Source of the DNA: Ligustrum vulgare | Taxonomy: Eukaryota; Streptophyta; Magnoliopsida; Lamiales; Oleaceae | Assembly (NCBI GenBank): GCA_963555705.1 | Contig: OY743184.1 | Coordinates: forward strand, 30,514,614-30,578,613 | Direction of reading: 5' to 3' | DNA length: 64,000 nucleotides | Shown here: positions 31,188 to 43,010 of the stretch, in pieces | Numbering within the stretch: position 1 is the stretch's first letter | Layout of the letters: every line of letters begins with the position of its first letter | Made by a program: the position numbers and the translations under genes | The notes under the pieces: generated by a model | Told to the model about the DNA's origin: nothing | What the model saw: only the letters and a program-made list of their open reading frames with translations | Databases searched by the model: none

Positions 31188-34100
31188 TAAGAGTTTTAAA
31201 AGCGATTCTGTAGACTTTTAAAGTTTATTTGAAAATGGTTCGGGTACTGAGTCACGCCTCAAGTGCTTCTCCCTCGATCATCTGGTAAGTTAAATTTCTG
31301 TTCAAGTTAGTAAATGCGTGGTAATGTTTCCAGTGTTGTAAATTTTTGCATGTTAATATGTAATGTTGTAAAGTTAAAGGTTAAGGATGTTAACGAATAT
31401 GTCGTGTATACCTTGATTACTTAAATGAGAAAATGAGATGGTAATGCTTATTATAAAATTGGGTAATGTTTATAAGTTCCTTATGTGAAAGATATGAAGT
31501 GAATGCGGATAGTACTTTGAGTCATGGAGACGACATCGGCTCGAATGTATATAATATCTAAACAAGTAGTTGAGAAGTCATCGAACTTAGTATTAAGCAC
31601 TTATCGTGTTTGATCTCGGGACTACCCACTCATTTGATAGTCCCACAATTATAGGAAAATTGATTTACCCATCTTAGTAGCTCGAGACCAAGTTTATATT
31701 GTCAATGCCATTTGAAGAACTGTTGAACTAAAGTTATGTGTTGAGAAATTTCCCAATCATGGTGAATGAGAAGGAGTAGATGATAGATCTCATAACATTG
31801 AATACCCACAAACTTGATGTCATACTAGGAATGGAATGATTATTACGGTATAAGGTTTCAATTAATGGCTACGTTAAGGTGGTATTTAAACCTTCAAATG
31901 AAACCCTTTTCGCTTTGTTGAAGTAAAGGTGAAACTTTCTATTTCGATAGTATCAGCGATGAAAGTTCGTCATTTATGAATAAGGGTTGTAGGGCTTACC
32001 TGGCTGCAGTAATCGAGGTGCCTAAGATGGACACTTCTCTTGAACAAACTTCAATTGTTTGAGAATATCTGAATACGTTACCAGACGATCTTTATGATCT
32101 ATTACCTGAAAGAGAAATTGAATTCGTCATCGATCACATGCCTGGGTAGCTCCAATATCCAAGGTACATTATCAGATGACTCTTGTAGAACTTAAAGAGC
32201 TCAAAGAGCATGTATTGGATCTCATGGACAAAGGTTTTGTTCGAACTAGCTTTTCACCATGGTTGCTCCTGTGCTATATACGTAAAGAAGAGAGATGGTT
32301 CTACGAGACTTTGTGTAGAAAACAGAGAATTGAACAAAGTGACAATAAAGAATAAATATGCATTGCCAAAAATTAAGGATATGTTTGATCGGCTTCAAGG
32401 TGTTGGGTATTTTTCTAAGATCGATCTACGATATGGTTATCATTAGTTGAGAATCAAGGAAGAGGACATTCCAAAGACAACTTTCCATACTAGATATGGG
32501 CAGTATGAGTTCTTAGTGATACTGGTTGGGTTAACGAATGCTCTTGTGGCATTTATGAACTTAATGCATCGAGTCTTTAAGGAACATCTGGGTCAATTTG
32601 TCATAGTCTTCGTTAATGACATAGTGATCTATTCGAGGTCTGAAGAAGAACGTGAAAAGCATTTAAGAATCACGCTTCAGAAACTTAGAGGAGAAATTTT
32701 CTGCTAAGTTAAGAAGTGTAAGTTCTGATTGGATAGAGTGCCATTCTTGGGGCATATCATATCAAGGCAAGGTATTGAGGTTAACTCGAGAAAGATTGAG
32801 TTCAAAACTGGCCTACACCCTCTAATATTAAGGAAGTTAGTAGTTTCCTTGGATTAGCTGGTTACTATCGAAGATTTGTGGAAGAATTTTTCCAAGATTG
32901 CCTCACTGTTGGCTAAGTTAACCAGAATTTTACAAAATTTCAATGGAGTTCAGATTGAGCAGTGCTTTGAAGAGTGATAGACATGGTGGACAACTGTGAT
33001 AATCCTAACAATTCCACAGGGTAATGAAGGGTTCGTCATTTACAGAAATGCTAAATTGAAAGGGGCTTGGTCGTGTTATTATGTAACGTGGAGAGATGAT
33101 TGCCTATGCTTCAAGACAACTACAAGAGTATGGAAAGAATTTTCCCACTCATGACCTCGAGTTGGCAGCTGTCACAATTGTTTTAAAGACACGGAAGTAC
33201 TATCTTTACGAGATTGGATGTGAGATCAATAAAAGCTTCAAATACTCCTTCACTTAGGAGGAATTGATCATGAGACAGTGCAGATGGTTGGAACTTGTCA
33301 AGGATTGTGACTGTGTTATTTATTGTCATCCTGGCAGTGCTAATGAGGTAGTTGAGGCACTTAGTAGAAAGAGTCATAGAATAATAGTTGCCTTACAATT
33401 TATTCAAAAACAATTGCTTAATGACATCCAAAGGTTTAAGTTAGAAATAGTTTCAAAAGGCAAGTTGGGTATCTCTCCAACATGACTTTGGAATCAACAT
33501 TGCTTGAGAAAGTCAAGACCTAGCAGTTTGAAGACCCTCGAATAATCAAAGTTCATACTGAGGTTACTGAGGGAAAACGCATTGATTTATTATCACTATA
33601 GATGGTGCTCTTTGGCACGATAGTAGATTAGTGATCCCTGAAAATAAGGAGTTGAAACAAGAAATCCTGAAAGAAGCTCACAACACTCCTTAATCAATTC
33701 ACACTGGAAGTTCTAAGATGTCTCGAGATTTGAGGATAACATTTTCTGGTGGATTGGTATGAGTCGGGACATGGTAGATTCTGCTCAGCATTGTCTTACT
33801 TGTTAGCAAATCAGGGCCAAACATCAATAACCTTCAGGTTTATTACAGCCTTTTATGATTCCAGAGAGGAATTGAAAACGAATAGGCATGAATTTTGTTG
33901 TTGGCTTACCTAAGACGAATAGGGATTAAAAATTCTATATGGGTGATTGTTGATCGTCTTACTAAGTTGGCATACTTCCTGCCAGTGAAGACTACGTATA
34001 ATATGGAGAAGCATACGAAGTTATATATGATAGAAATTGTAAGACTTCATGGAATTCCCTTATCCATCATGTGTGATTGCGATCGAAACTTTACTTCCAC

Positions 34101-34936
34101 ATTCTTGAAAAGTCTACATAAGGCCATGGGTACTCAATTGAAATCCAGTGTAACCTTTCATCGATAGACAGATGGACGTTAGAGAGAACGATTCAAACTT
34201 TGAAGAAGCTTGTATTATTGATTTTCAAGGTACTTGAGACGAATTCCTTCCATTGGTTGAGTTCTCCTATGACAATAGTTATCAAGTTTTTATCCGCATA
34301 GCTCCATATGAGGCACTGTACGGGAAGGAATGTAGATCGCCAGTTCATTGGGATGAAGTCGGAGAAAGGAAATTATTGGGTCCATAAATAATACAACAAA
34401 CAGCAAAAGTTGTTGAAAAGATTCGTCAACGGATGAAAACTGCACAGAGTAGACAGAAAAGCTATACGGACAGAAGGCGAAAACCTTTGGAATTTGCCAC
34501 AGGAGATATGATCTTTTTGAAGGTAGCTCCTATGAAAGGAGTTATGAGATTCGGGAGAAAGGAAAGTTAAGTCCGCGATTTGTTGGCCCCTTTGAAATAC
34601 TTGAAAGGGTGGGTGACCTCCCTAATCGGGTTACATTACCACCAGCACTATCCGGTGTCCACAACGTGTTTCATGTCTCGATGTTGAGGAAGTACATTTC
34701 AGATCCCTCTCATATCCTCGGTTATGAGTCGTTGGATCTTTGTGAAGATCTAACTTATGAGGAATCACCTGTGAGGATCCTAATGAAGGCAGATAAGGAG
34801 AAAGAAGATAACTCTAGTTAAAGTTCTTTGAAGGAATCATGCAGTAGAAGAGGCTACTTGGGAACGCGAGGATGAAATGCATGCCAAGTATCCACACCTT
34901 TTAGGCAAGTTTAATTTCGAGGACGAAATTTCTTTT
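31188..34936 (+). pseudogene. Tekay-like gag-pol, heavily decayed
   Basis: A short gag start (ATG 31235, MVRVLSHASS) is quickly stopped and most gag is missing. Protease remnants are FDLGTTHSF (31609; Gly-preceding residue changed) and KLDVILGM. Reverse transcriptase follows from about 32160 ([21 protein letters not shown] start, [30 protein letters not shown]). The catalytic YVDD/FIDD motif reads FVND at 32609-32620. Remnants of RNase H, integrase (about 33890-34600) and a C-terminal LSGVHNVFHVSMLRKYI domain with an EATWERED chromodomain-like tail follow. Many stops and frameshifts make it non-functional. The HNVFHVS motif points to Tekay/Del. Confidence 0.85.
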
Positions 34937-34951
34937 TAGGGGGTAAGGAAT
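34937..34951 (+). other. Polypurine tract before the 3' LTR
   Basis: AGGGGGTAAGGAAT immediately precedes TGTAAGACC, as expected for second-strand priming. Confidence 0.7.
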
Positions 34952-35740
34952 TGTAAGACCGCTTTTTATTTTTACGTGCAATTTTAAATTTCACATAATA
35001 TTCATGTGAATGTTATTATAAATTATAAATTTATGATCTTTAATGTCTATAATTTGAATTATTTTGCAGTGGAAGGACTTGGACGCCGTCTCGATCAATG
35101 TGCCAATTAAAAAGTTTATAAATTATTACGTGCAATTATGTGTCTAAGTGTTTATTTTAATTGCTAAAGATGCTTATTTCAATTTATTTAATTTTGTAAA
35201 TGGCCAAACTATATTAAGTTGAATTTGGGAGAAAGTTTAGTGACATTTGGAGGGTAAGTAAAACTTATGGGCTTCATTAGACAAAGGAGGAGACTTGAGG
35301 GAGTAATTTGCAAAATTCAAAAGATTAAATCCTAATTCTAACCTAAACCTACTCATACTCATCTCTCTTCCTCTCGCCTCACTCCCTTCGTTGTCTCGCC
35401 CTCTCCTTTCCTCTCACTCTCGGCCGCTCGTCCTCTCTCTGCCTCTTTCCCCCACCGTCGCCGACGAGTTACAACCGGTGATCACACACCTCGCCCACAA
35501 CCACGGTGACTCCTCCTCCTCCCTATCACTGCGCACCCACACACACAGACACTCAATCACGCTGTCACTCACGGCTTTACACACAAAACACACTCTTTTA
35601 CACACACACACACACGGATTTATATGTACTGATGTATATATGTTGAATGTATGTAATTATATGAAGATTTCAAAATTTTTCCAGAGTGGGGTTTTAGTTA
35701 AGTTTCGAATTTTAAATTGTTAAACTCGGATTTTTGGGCA

Positions 35741-35773
<33 letters not shown>

Positions 35774-35962
35774 CTTTTCAGATTTATGAGTTCATAGAAT
35801 TGATTAGTTTAGTTAAATTTCTAGCTGAATTGGAATTGTAATGTATTTTCGGATTTAGGAAATTTAGTATTAATTAGTTTAACTGAAAATTTGATTTTTG
35901 GTTAGTTAATTTGATGTTATCTTTATAATTTCAAAATTTGGAGTAAAATTATGTAAATGTGT
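34952..35962 (+). repeat. 3' LTR of the Tekay-like element, left part
   Basis: It starts TGTAAGACCGC. It contains CT-rich and CA-rich tracts (35360-35620) and a (TA)n(TG)n microsatellite (about 35740-35773), which create spurious ORFs. It is cut at 35963 by a Tat-like element and resumes at 48992. Confidence 0.8.
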
Positions 35963-36105
35963 ACTAATTCTCACGCCGGAGGGGCGACGGGGAGAATCGT
36001 CCTCGCCTTTTTTGCATGTCATCCAAGACGAGTTCATTGATCTTTTCCAGCAATCAAGTATCATCAGATCCTACCACGTCAAGGTTAGAATTTTTGACAG
36101 CACCA
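35963..36105 (+). repeat. 5' LTR stub of inner Tat-like element
   Basis: Matches 48849-48991 base for base in length. It starts ACTAATTCTCACGCCGGAGG and ends GACAGCACCA, followed by the PBS TGGCGCCGTCTGTGG at 36108-36122. The rest of the LTR is missing on this side. Confidence 0.8.
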
Positions 36106-36138
36106 ATTGGCGCCGTCTGTGGAAAGAGATTCAATCAG

Positions 36139-36932
36139 CCATGGTTAATAGACGTCAAGCCCGTCCCTCCGCATCCACTGGTCAATCCCTTCCAGCCAAC
36201 ACTTCGGTTGAGGAAGAAAATCCTCCACCCCTTGAAGATGTTGGGGAAGAACAAAACCCAGAGGCCACTCCAGACAATGAACCTGTTAGTCGAGAAGATC
36301 TCAACGAACTTCAGCAGCAGATCTGTGAACTTCGTCAAGCCCTTCAACAACAGAACAATCATCAAGCGTAACCTGACCCGAACACTCCAGGCACAATTCC
36401 CAGGGAAGATCCCCAGCCAGCTAATCCTATGGCTGATAACTCCCCGAGAATTAGGGGTGCCCATCCCATGACAGAAGGATCTGCCAACTTGACATAGCAA
36501 GAACTCTCAAGAATCATTCAGGAAGGAATTGCTGATGGAATACGACAGAACACCCAAGGTCGGACGTCATTCATAAGAAGAACCCCCTTTACTCCTGAAA
36601 TAACATCTTTTCCCTTGCCAGACCGATTTAAATATCCTCGGATAAAGGAATACGATGGAACAACAGATCCTAACAACCACGTGAATACCTACACTGGTGT
36701 CATTGACATGCAGAATGCTCCCGATCAAATTCTGTGCAAGGCCTTCCCGCAAACCTTGACAAATTCAGCTCGGGACTGGTTTTCTACGATACCTCCAGGG
36801 CCCATCTCTTCCTTCACAGATCTTACTGAGAAGATCACTGCTTTCTTTGCAAGTCGCAAAAGGATCAAGAAAACCGCCGCATCCCTCATGCAGTTAAAGC
36901 AATTTCAGAATGATAATAAAAGAGGAAGTAGA
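36139..36932 (+). pseudogene. Tat-like gag, C-terminus deleted
   Basis: ATG 36139 begins MVNRRQARPSASTGQ, with a Gln-rich coiled segment, then TAA near 36370. The core gag continues in frame as FPLPDRFKYPRIKEYDGTTD, NNHVNTYTGVIDMQ, CKAFPQTLTNSARDWF and SFTDLTEKITAFFAS. A second stop (TAG) lies near 36497. At about 36905 sequence switches abruptly to reverse transcriptase: the gag C-terminus, zinc knuckle, protease and RT start are deleted. Confidence 0.8.
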
Positions 36933-38150
36933 TAAACTCTTGAAGGCAGGATTCATCAAGGAGGTGAAGTATCTAGAATGGCTAGCCAATGTGGTCTTGG
37001 TGAAGAAGCCAAACGGCAAGTGGCGAGTTTGTATAGATTTTACAGACTTGAATAAAGCATGTCCAAAAGACAGTTATCCTCTTCCCAGGATCGACAGATT
37101 GGTAGATTCCACATCAGGCTCCGAACTTTACAGCTTCCCAGACACCTTCTTGGGATATTATCAGATTCAAATGGCACAGGAAGAGGAATATATTGTTACA
37201 AGGTCATGCCGTTTGGATTAAAGAATGTTGGGGCTACTTATCAAAGATTGGTAAACATGGTCTTCTCCAAACACATCGGGCGTAACATTGAGGTCTACGT
37301 TGATGACACAGTCGTAAAAAGCTCAAGAAAGAAAGACCACATTGCTGACCTAGAGGACATATTCAGTACACTTAGAGAACATTGGATGAAACTGAATCCC
37401 GCAAAGTGTGCCTTCGGAGTAGGCTCAGGAAAGTTTTTGGGATTCATGATCACTTAGAGAGGTATCGAAGTCAATCCAGATAAAATTTCGGCCCTAGCAT
37501 CAATGGTACCTCCTCGAAATATCAGGGAAGTATAGAAACTGACAGGGAGATTAGCAGCATTGGGCAGATTTATGTCAAGGGCAGCAGACAAATGTTTTCC
37601 TTTCTTCAAAACTCTTCGAGGAAACAAAGACTTCAGATGGGACGAGGAATGTGAGGTCTCCTTCAGGAAGTTGAAAGAATACTTGGGTACCCCTCCGATA
37701 CTAGTAAAGCTGAATCCAGGGGACAATCTGTTCTTGTATCTAGCAGTGTCTGATCATGCTGTGAGCGCTGTTTTGGTTAAAGAGGAAGAGAAGGCTAAAA
37801 AACCGATATATTACGTCAGTAAGATGATGATGGACGCAGAAACCCGATATACATTGGCTAAGCAGCTCGCACTTACCTTGGTTACAGCCGCCAGAAAGTT
37901 AAGACCATACTTTCAAGCCCATACCATAACTGTTCTCACAAATCAGCCCTTGAAGCAAATCTTGAAGAAACCGAACGTATCTGGCCGTCTACTGAAATGG
38001 TCAATCGAGCTTGGGGAATATGACATCGAGTTTAAACCTCGACCTTCCATCAAAGCTCAGGTCTTGGCTGACTTCGTCGCCGAACTCGCCCCAAGACTCG
38101 GGGGCCAACAGGTCATAACAGGGAAGAGGCCACATGGACCTTGGAAGTAG
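36910..38150 (+). pseudogene. Tat-like reverse transcriptase and first RNase H
   Basis: Fingers and palm motifs are clear: EEVDKLLKAGFIKEV, NGKWRVCIDFTDLNKACPKD, a frameshift near 37195, then YKVMPFGLKNVGATYQR and the intact catalytic YVDD at about 37294-37305. LNPAKCAFGV and KFLGFMIT follow, with stops near 37456 and 37533. The first RNase H contains LFLYLAVSDHAVSAVL, KPIYYVSKMM, TNQPLKQILKKP and GRLLKWSIELGEYDIE, ending with VLADFVAEL. Overall well preserved but interrupted four times. Confidence 0.85.
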
Positions 38151-38560
38151 ATGGAGCATCGAATGCCGCAGGCTCGGGGGTCGGAATCATACTAAATAAA
38201 GATGATGGCACGATGGAAATTCAATGTGCAATACGGTTTGACTTCCCAGCAACTAATAATGATGCAGAGTATGAGGTCGTAATTGCTGGACTTCAAGCAG
38301 CTCAACATCTAGGGGTCGAGCATGTCAAGGTCCTGAGTGATTCACAATTGGTGGTAGAACAGGTAAACGGCACTTTTGAAGCAAAAGATGAGAAAATGTC
38401 ATCTTATAGGATGATGGTCTTGGACTTGCAAAGAAAGTTCAAGTCTTGCTGCATAGACAAAATCTCGAGATCCGCCAATCACAAGGTAGATGCTTTATCA
38501 AGACTTACTTTTTCCAATCTAGATCACTTGGAAAGGACCGTGTTCGTACGAACTCTTCAT
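38138..38560 (+). pseudogene. Second (archaeal-like) RNase H domain
   Basis: A separate RNase H with D-E-D-D residues in LEVDGASNAAGSGVG, NDAEYEVVIAGLQAA, KVLSDSQLVVEQVNG and NHKVDALSRL. A second RNase H after the normal one is characteristic of Tat-clade elements. A one-base frame change separates it from the first (TGA/TAG near 38150). All four acidic residues look present. Confidence 0.8.
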
Positions 38561-39290
38561 GAACCTAGTATCACACAACAACCCGAGGTTATGGAAATCA
38601 ATAGTCTGCCATTTTGGCCTTCCTAAGACATTGATAACAGATAATGGGCGTCAATTCGAATGCCAAGTCTTCAAGCAATTCTGCAAGAATCCGGGGATAG
38701 AACACAGGTTGACTTCCGTTTCGCACCCACAGAGTAATGGGTTAGCCGAAGTCACAAACAGACTCATCTTGCAAGACTTGAGTACTCGCCTCGACAGGGC
38801 CAAGGGTGATTGGCCCGATCTCCTTCCAGAAATACTTTGGACCAACCGAACCCCATTCAAAACTGCAACAGGGGAAACTCCTTTCATGCTTGCTTTCAGA
38901 ATGGAAGCCGTTGTCCCAGTAGAAGTAACAATCCTGAGTTTCCGTACTATGTCCACGAGATCACCCAACCATGTTGGGGGACAAAGAAAAAGTCTAGATC
39001 TTCTGGAAGAAGTCAGAGAAAATGCATCATTGAGAATAGCAGCTTATCAGCAGGCCATGTCTAAGAAGTTCAATGTCCGAGTAAAGAAGAGGGAATTCAG
39101 AATGGGAGATCTTGTTCTTCGCCGAAGCGAAGCTGCTGGACATCAGCCAGGGAAGCTTGGACCTATTTTGGAAGGACCATATGAAGTCATTCGAAAGGTG
39201 GGAAAGGGCTCGTACAGCCTCTGCACAATGGATTCAAAGCCTCTTCCTCGACCATGGAATGTGGAGAACTTGAAGCCATACTACAAGTAG
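38561..39290 (+). pseudogene. Tat-like integrase lacking its N-terminus
   Basis: The frame enters after a deletion near 38580: zinc-binding region and first catalytic Asp are absent. Second Asp and Glu are present in LITDNGRQF and NGLAEVTNRL. The C-terminal region runs VKKREFRMGDLVLRR, GKLGPILEGPYEV and PRPWNVENLKPYYK with stop at 39288-39290, so the end is intact. Confidence 0.85.
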
Positions 39291-39587
39291 TGGCGTCTCT
39301 TTCTTGATATTAAAATCGTCTAGTCATGTTCAGGTCGGGTCCGCGTGCCCCTTGTTCTTTTCATTTTTCATCAATGATTATTCGGGCCTGCGTGTACATT
39401 GTTCAGGTCAGGCTTGCGTGCCCATTGTTCTTTCTTTCAGCCTCCGGGACGGGTACTCTTTTTCCTTATCCATATTTTTTCCCACTGGGTTTTTCTGGGT
39501 AAGGTTTTAACGAGGCCCATCGTTCAGTCCCCTTTAATAAAAGTACTTCTTCTAAAGAATGAGCAATACAAAGATCAGATTTTGAAG
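39291..39587 (+). other. Start of 3' noncoding region with imperfect GGTC/GCGTGCCC repeats
   Basis: Phrases like 'tcaggtc-gggtccgcgtgcccc-ttgttc' recur two to three times between 39328 and 39440. No ORF. Confidence 0.5.
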
Positions 39588-40210
39588 TAATTTACAAGGT
39601 CATTCACATGGCTTTACAAGTTATTTCCCATCAAATAATTTACAATGTCTCATGGTAAGACTTTACAAGTTATTCTTCCACGAATAATTTACAAGGTCTC
39701 ATGGAAAGACGTTACAAATTATTTCCCATCGAATAATTTACAATGTCTCATGGTAAGACTTTACAAGTTATTCTTCCACGAATAATTTACAAGGTCTCAT
39801 GGCAAGACGTTACAAATTATTTCTCATTGAATAATTTACAATGTCTCATGGTAAGACTTTACAAGTTATTCTTCCACGAATAATTTACAAGGTCTCATGG
39901 CAAGACATTACAAATTATTTCTCATCGAATAATTTACAATGTCTCATGGTAAGACTTTACAAGTTATTCTTCCACGAATAATTTACAAGGTCTCATGGCA
40001 AGACGTTACAAATTATTTCCCATCAAATAATTTACAATGTCTCGTGGTAAGACTTTACAAGTTATTCTTCCACGAATAATTTACAAGGTCCAATGGCAAG
40101 TCGTTACAAATTATTTTCCATCGAATAATTTACAAGGTCTCATGGCTAGACATTTCCCATCAAATAATTTACAATGTCTCATGACAAGACGTTACAAATT
40201 ATTTACAATG
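39588..40210 (+). repeat. 49-bp tandem satellite with 98-bp dimer periodicity
   Basis: About 12-13 units of 49 bp, each AATAATTTACAA(G/T)GTCTCATGG plus a variable half. Two types alternate: one with TTCTTCCACG, one with TTTCCCATCG. The marker TTCTTCC recurs at 39673, 39771, 39869, 39967 and 40065, exactly 98 bp apart. It lies between pol and the antisense ORF, the site where Tat elements are known to carry variable repeats. Confidence 0.92.
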
Positions 40211-40718
40211 GCATGATGTTGCCGCTTCAAATCGGAATTACCCGAGCCTTATACAAATCTGCGTACATTTTACCAAGTATTTGACTCAACTCCATCTTGA
40301 CGAACGGATCCCAAAGGCCGGTATAACCCGATCATGTCAGACAATCCTCACAATTTCGCCAAGTAAAAAAGCTCAATCCCATAAAAAATCGACAAAAAAG
40401 GGGTCAAACAAACCCGGGCTTATTAATCAATTATCTGAAGCTGAATCTTGGTAATGCGAAAAGACAGATCCGTTCTTATAACTATGATACGACCATGTAT
40501 TTGTCAAAGCACGGAATCAAGAAAACAATTGTAGGCGACATTATTCCTACTCACTCTACGGGTTGTTGAAAAGATCGGTCATTCCCGACCTTGGCTAAAC
40601 CAACACATATATAAACACACGAGCATTTAAAAAAATATTTTCATTAAAACAAAAGTTGGTTACACAAGACCTCGGGGCATATCCCAGACTTTACATCAAA
40701 AAATTATTCTATTCACAT
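40211..40718 (+). other. Noncoding spacer after the satellite
   Basis: No ORF or repeat beyond a few copies of 'cccga' words. It leads to the 3' end of the antisense ORF. Confidence 0.5.
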
Positions 40719-40995
40719 CTAGGGATCCTGATTACCGGCTTCCTCGGCCTCCTCATCAGAGCTGACCTCAACTTCAACGTCCTCCTCCAAGAATGGGGTA
40801 AGGTCAAGGCCTTCGGTCCCCAGGGGAAATTGAGAAAGAGGGCTGGTATTGAGCTCGGGCCCATGCAACTTAATCCAGGCTTGAGCCTGTTTCATCCCTT
40901 GAGAATACGACTCTAAGGCATAGTTGCCTAGAGCCAAGTCGTACTCCTCGGATTTCTTATAGGCTTCAACAGCCTCGACCTTGGCAGCCTCAATT
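40719..40995 (-). pseudogene. C-terminal fragment of the Tat antisense ORF
   Basis: On the - strand about 92 codons read EAAKVEAVEAYKKSEEYD, then ALESYSQGMKQAQAW and an acidic end EEDVEVEVSSDEEAEEAG, with TAG at 40719-40721. It resembles the C-terminus of antisense ORFs of plant Tat elements. It was separated from its N-terminal part (46237-47874) by the copia insertion at 40996. Confidence 0.65.
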
Positions 40996-40999
40996 TAGT

Positions 41000-42895
41000 T
41001 CTATCCCTAGTAAGCTGGTAGTCTTTAAGATTAAAAATAGTTTCAATTTCAACCTTTGTTTCAAGAATAGTTTTAGAAATAGGAACAAAATTGGATGACT
41101 CAGGTTCAGAAATATTATTTGGAGAATGTGCGTATTAGGATGATCATTTTGTTCACTAAGTTGATCAGCAATCAGCTCAGAAGTGAGAAAATCATTTTCA
41201 CTAAGAGGATCTTCCAAAATTTCATCTTTACAGGGAAAGTTTTTTTCATTAAAGACAACAGACCTAGTGATGATTACCCTGTAACCTCTCTATTCTTTTA
41301 CCCATAGTTTATGTCCCTTGACACCTTCACCATACATAAAAAATACACATTTTAAATATCTGGCATCAAGTTGGGTTTCTGTTGATGTGAGTAGGCAGCA
41401 CACCCAAAAAAATTTAGTTTTGAAAAGTCAGGAAGTATATTGTTCCAAATCTGATCATGTATTTTAAAGTCAATGGCACTGTAGGGAGATAAGTTGATCA
41501 GGTATGAAGCATTTTTTACTGCTTCACTCCAAATTTTTTTTGGTAAGTTTGAATCAAGTAGCAGACACCTAGTTCTTTCTAATAGTGTCATATTCATCCT
41601 CTCAGCAACCTCATTTTACTGTGAATTGTATTTAACAGTTTTATGTCTAAGGATACCTAGATTACTACCGAAGGAATCAAATTCTAGATTACAAAATTCT
41701 AGACCATTATCAGTTCTAATCACTTTAACCTTACTATATTTCAAATTTTAAATCAAAGTAATCTAGTTTTTAAACACTCACACAGTAGCATCCTTAGATT
41801 TCAACAGATGAACCCAAGTTTTCCTAGAATAGTCATCAACTAGAAGCAGGAAATATTTAAAACCAGAAATAGATTTAACTGGGGCAGGACCCCACAGATC
41901 AGCATACAAATATTCAAGTATATCATTTGACTTATGAATGACTTTAACAAAAGAACTTCTTTTCTACTTTCCCAAAAAACACTTTTCACAGAAATCAAGT
42001 TTTTGTAAAACATCTTTACCAAAATAACCTTTCTTTTCAAGTAATTTCAAGCCCCTTTCACCTAAATGTCCAAGTCTTTTATGCCATAAAACAGATTTGT
42101 CAATTTCAGAAATTGTATTAAAAGACTTAGTACAAATAGAATAAGATTTTAAAATATATATTTCATTTGTTTTAGGAGTGCATAGAAGTAAAGAGTTACC
42201 TTTAAAAATACTTAGATAACCTTTATACAATCTAATATAATACAATTCAGAATCAAGAATACCTAGAGATAACATATTTCTTTTTAAAGTAGGCACATAT
42301 CTAATTTGATTTAAAACAAGTCTTCTATTGTTTCAAGTTTCAATAGAACCTTACCAATGTCTTTTATATCACAAGTCAATTATTTCCAAGTAACTGATCC
42401 AAAAAAATCATAACATAAATTAGCAAATAAATCTTTATACCTATCACCCATAGCATTTAAAAGACATACTACCTTTTGGTCATCTGATAATTTCTCGTCA
42501 CAATTCACTAAGCTTTGTGTGATCTTATTAAACCTACTCGTGCTTTCATCTACATCTTTGGAAGGATCAAACTTAAAACAAAGTATTTCTTCCATCGAAA
42601 ATATTTATTGGGTAATGAGACAGTGTGGTAAACTTCATCTAACTTATCCCAGAGTTCCATTACAGTTTTAGTCTCACCTACTTGTCTAATGACATTATCA
42701 GATATGCGAAGAAATAAAATACTTCTAGCAGTTTCATCCATTTCAATTTGTCTATCCTCAGATAATGTAGCAGGCCAAGATGCATCAATAGCTTTAGCAC
42801 ATTTCATTTGAAGTAATAAGGCTTTCATTTTCTGGTCTAGAGACTAAAGTCTCATTTGCCATTCCAGATTTCAACATCTACTTTAATAGAAGTCA
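41000..42895 (-). pseudogene. Copia gag-integrase polyprotein remnant
   Basis: Right to left on the - strand: TSIKVDVEIWNGK, MKALLLQMKCAKAID and MELWDKLDEVYH (gag), KLSDDQKVVCLLNAM, then a gap, then SLGILDSELYYIRLYKGY and KSVLWHKRLGHLGERGLK with FCEKCFLGK (gag pre-integrase, zinc-binding His/Cys), then LYADLWGPAPVKSISGFKYF and DDYSRKTWVHLLKSK (integrase core), and MTLLERTRCLLLDSNLPKK. Zinc knuckle and protease are lost between 42300 and 42380. Several stops. Copia class is clear from the order and motifs. Confidence 0.8.
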
Positions 42896-43010
42896 TTGCA
42901 GTAATGACTAAAAGTTAGAAAAGTTTTACAAATTAGAAACCTTAATTCTTCAAATATTTCAAATAAGCAAGGCAGAAGAATACATGACAAATTCACAAAG
43001 TATTTCAAGT

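Noticed and set aside
35391..35723. ORF of 110 codons in the Tekay LTR
   Set aside because: Produced by CT- and CA-rich low-complexity DNA within an LTR; no gene signature.
39588..40210. Regular 49-bp repeats resembling a CRISPR array
   Set aside because: Units are contiguous with no unique spacers, the context is a plant Tat retrotransposon, and no cas-like gene is near. It is a satellite-type tandem repeat.
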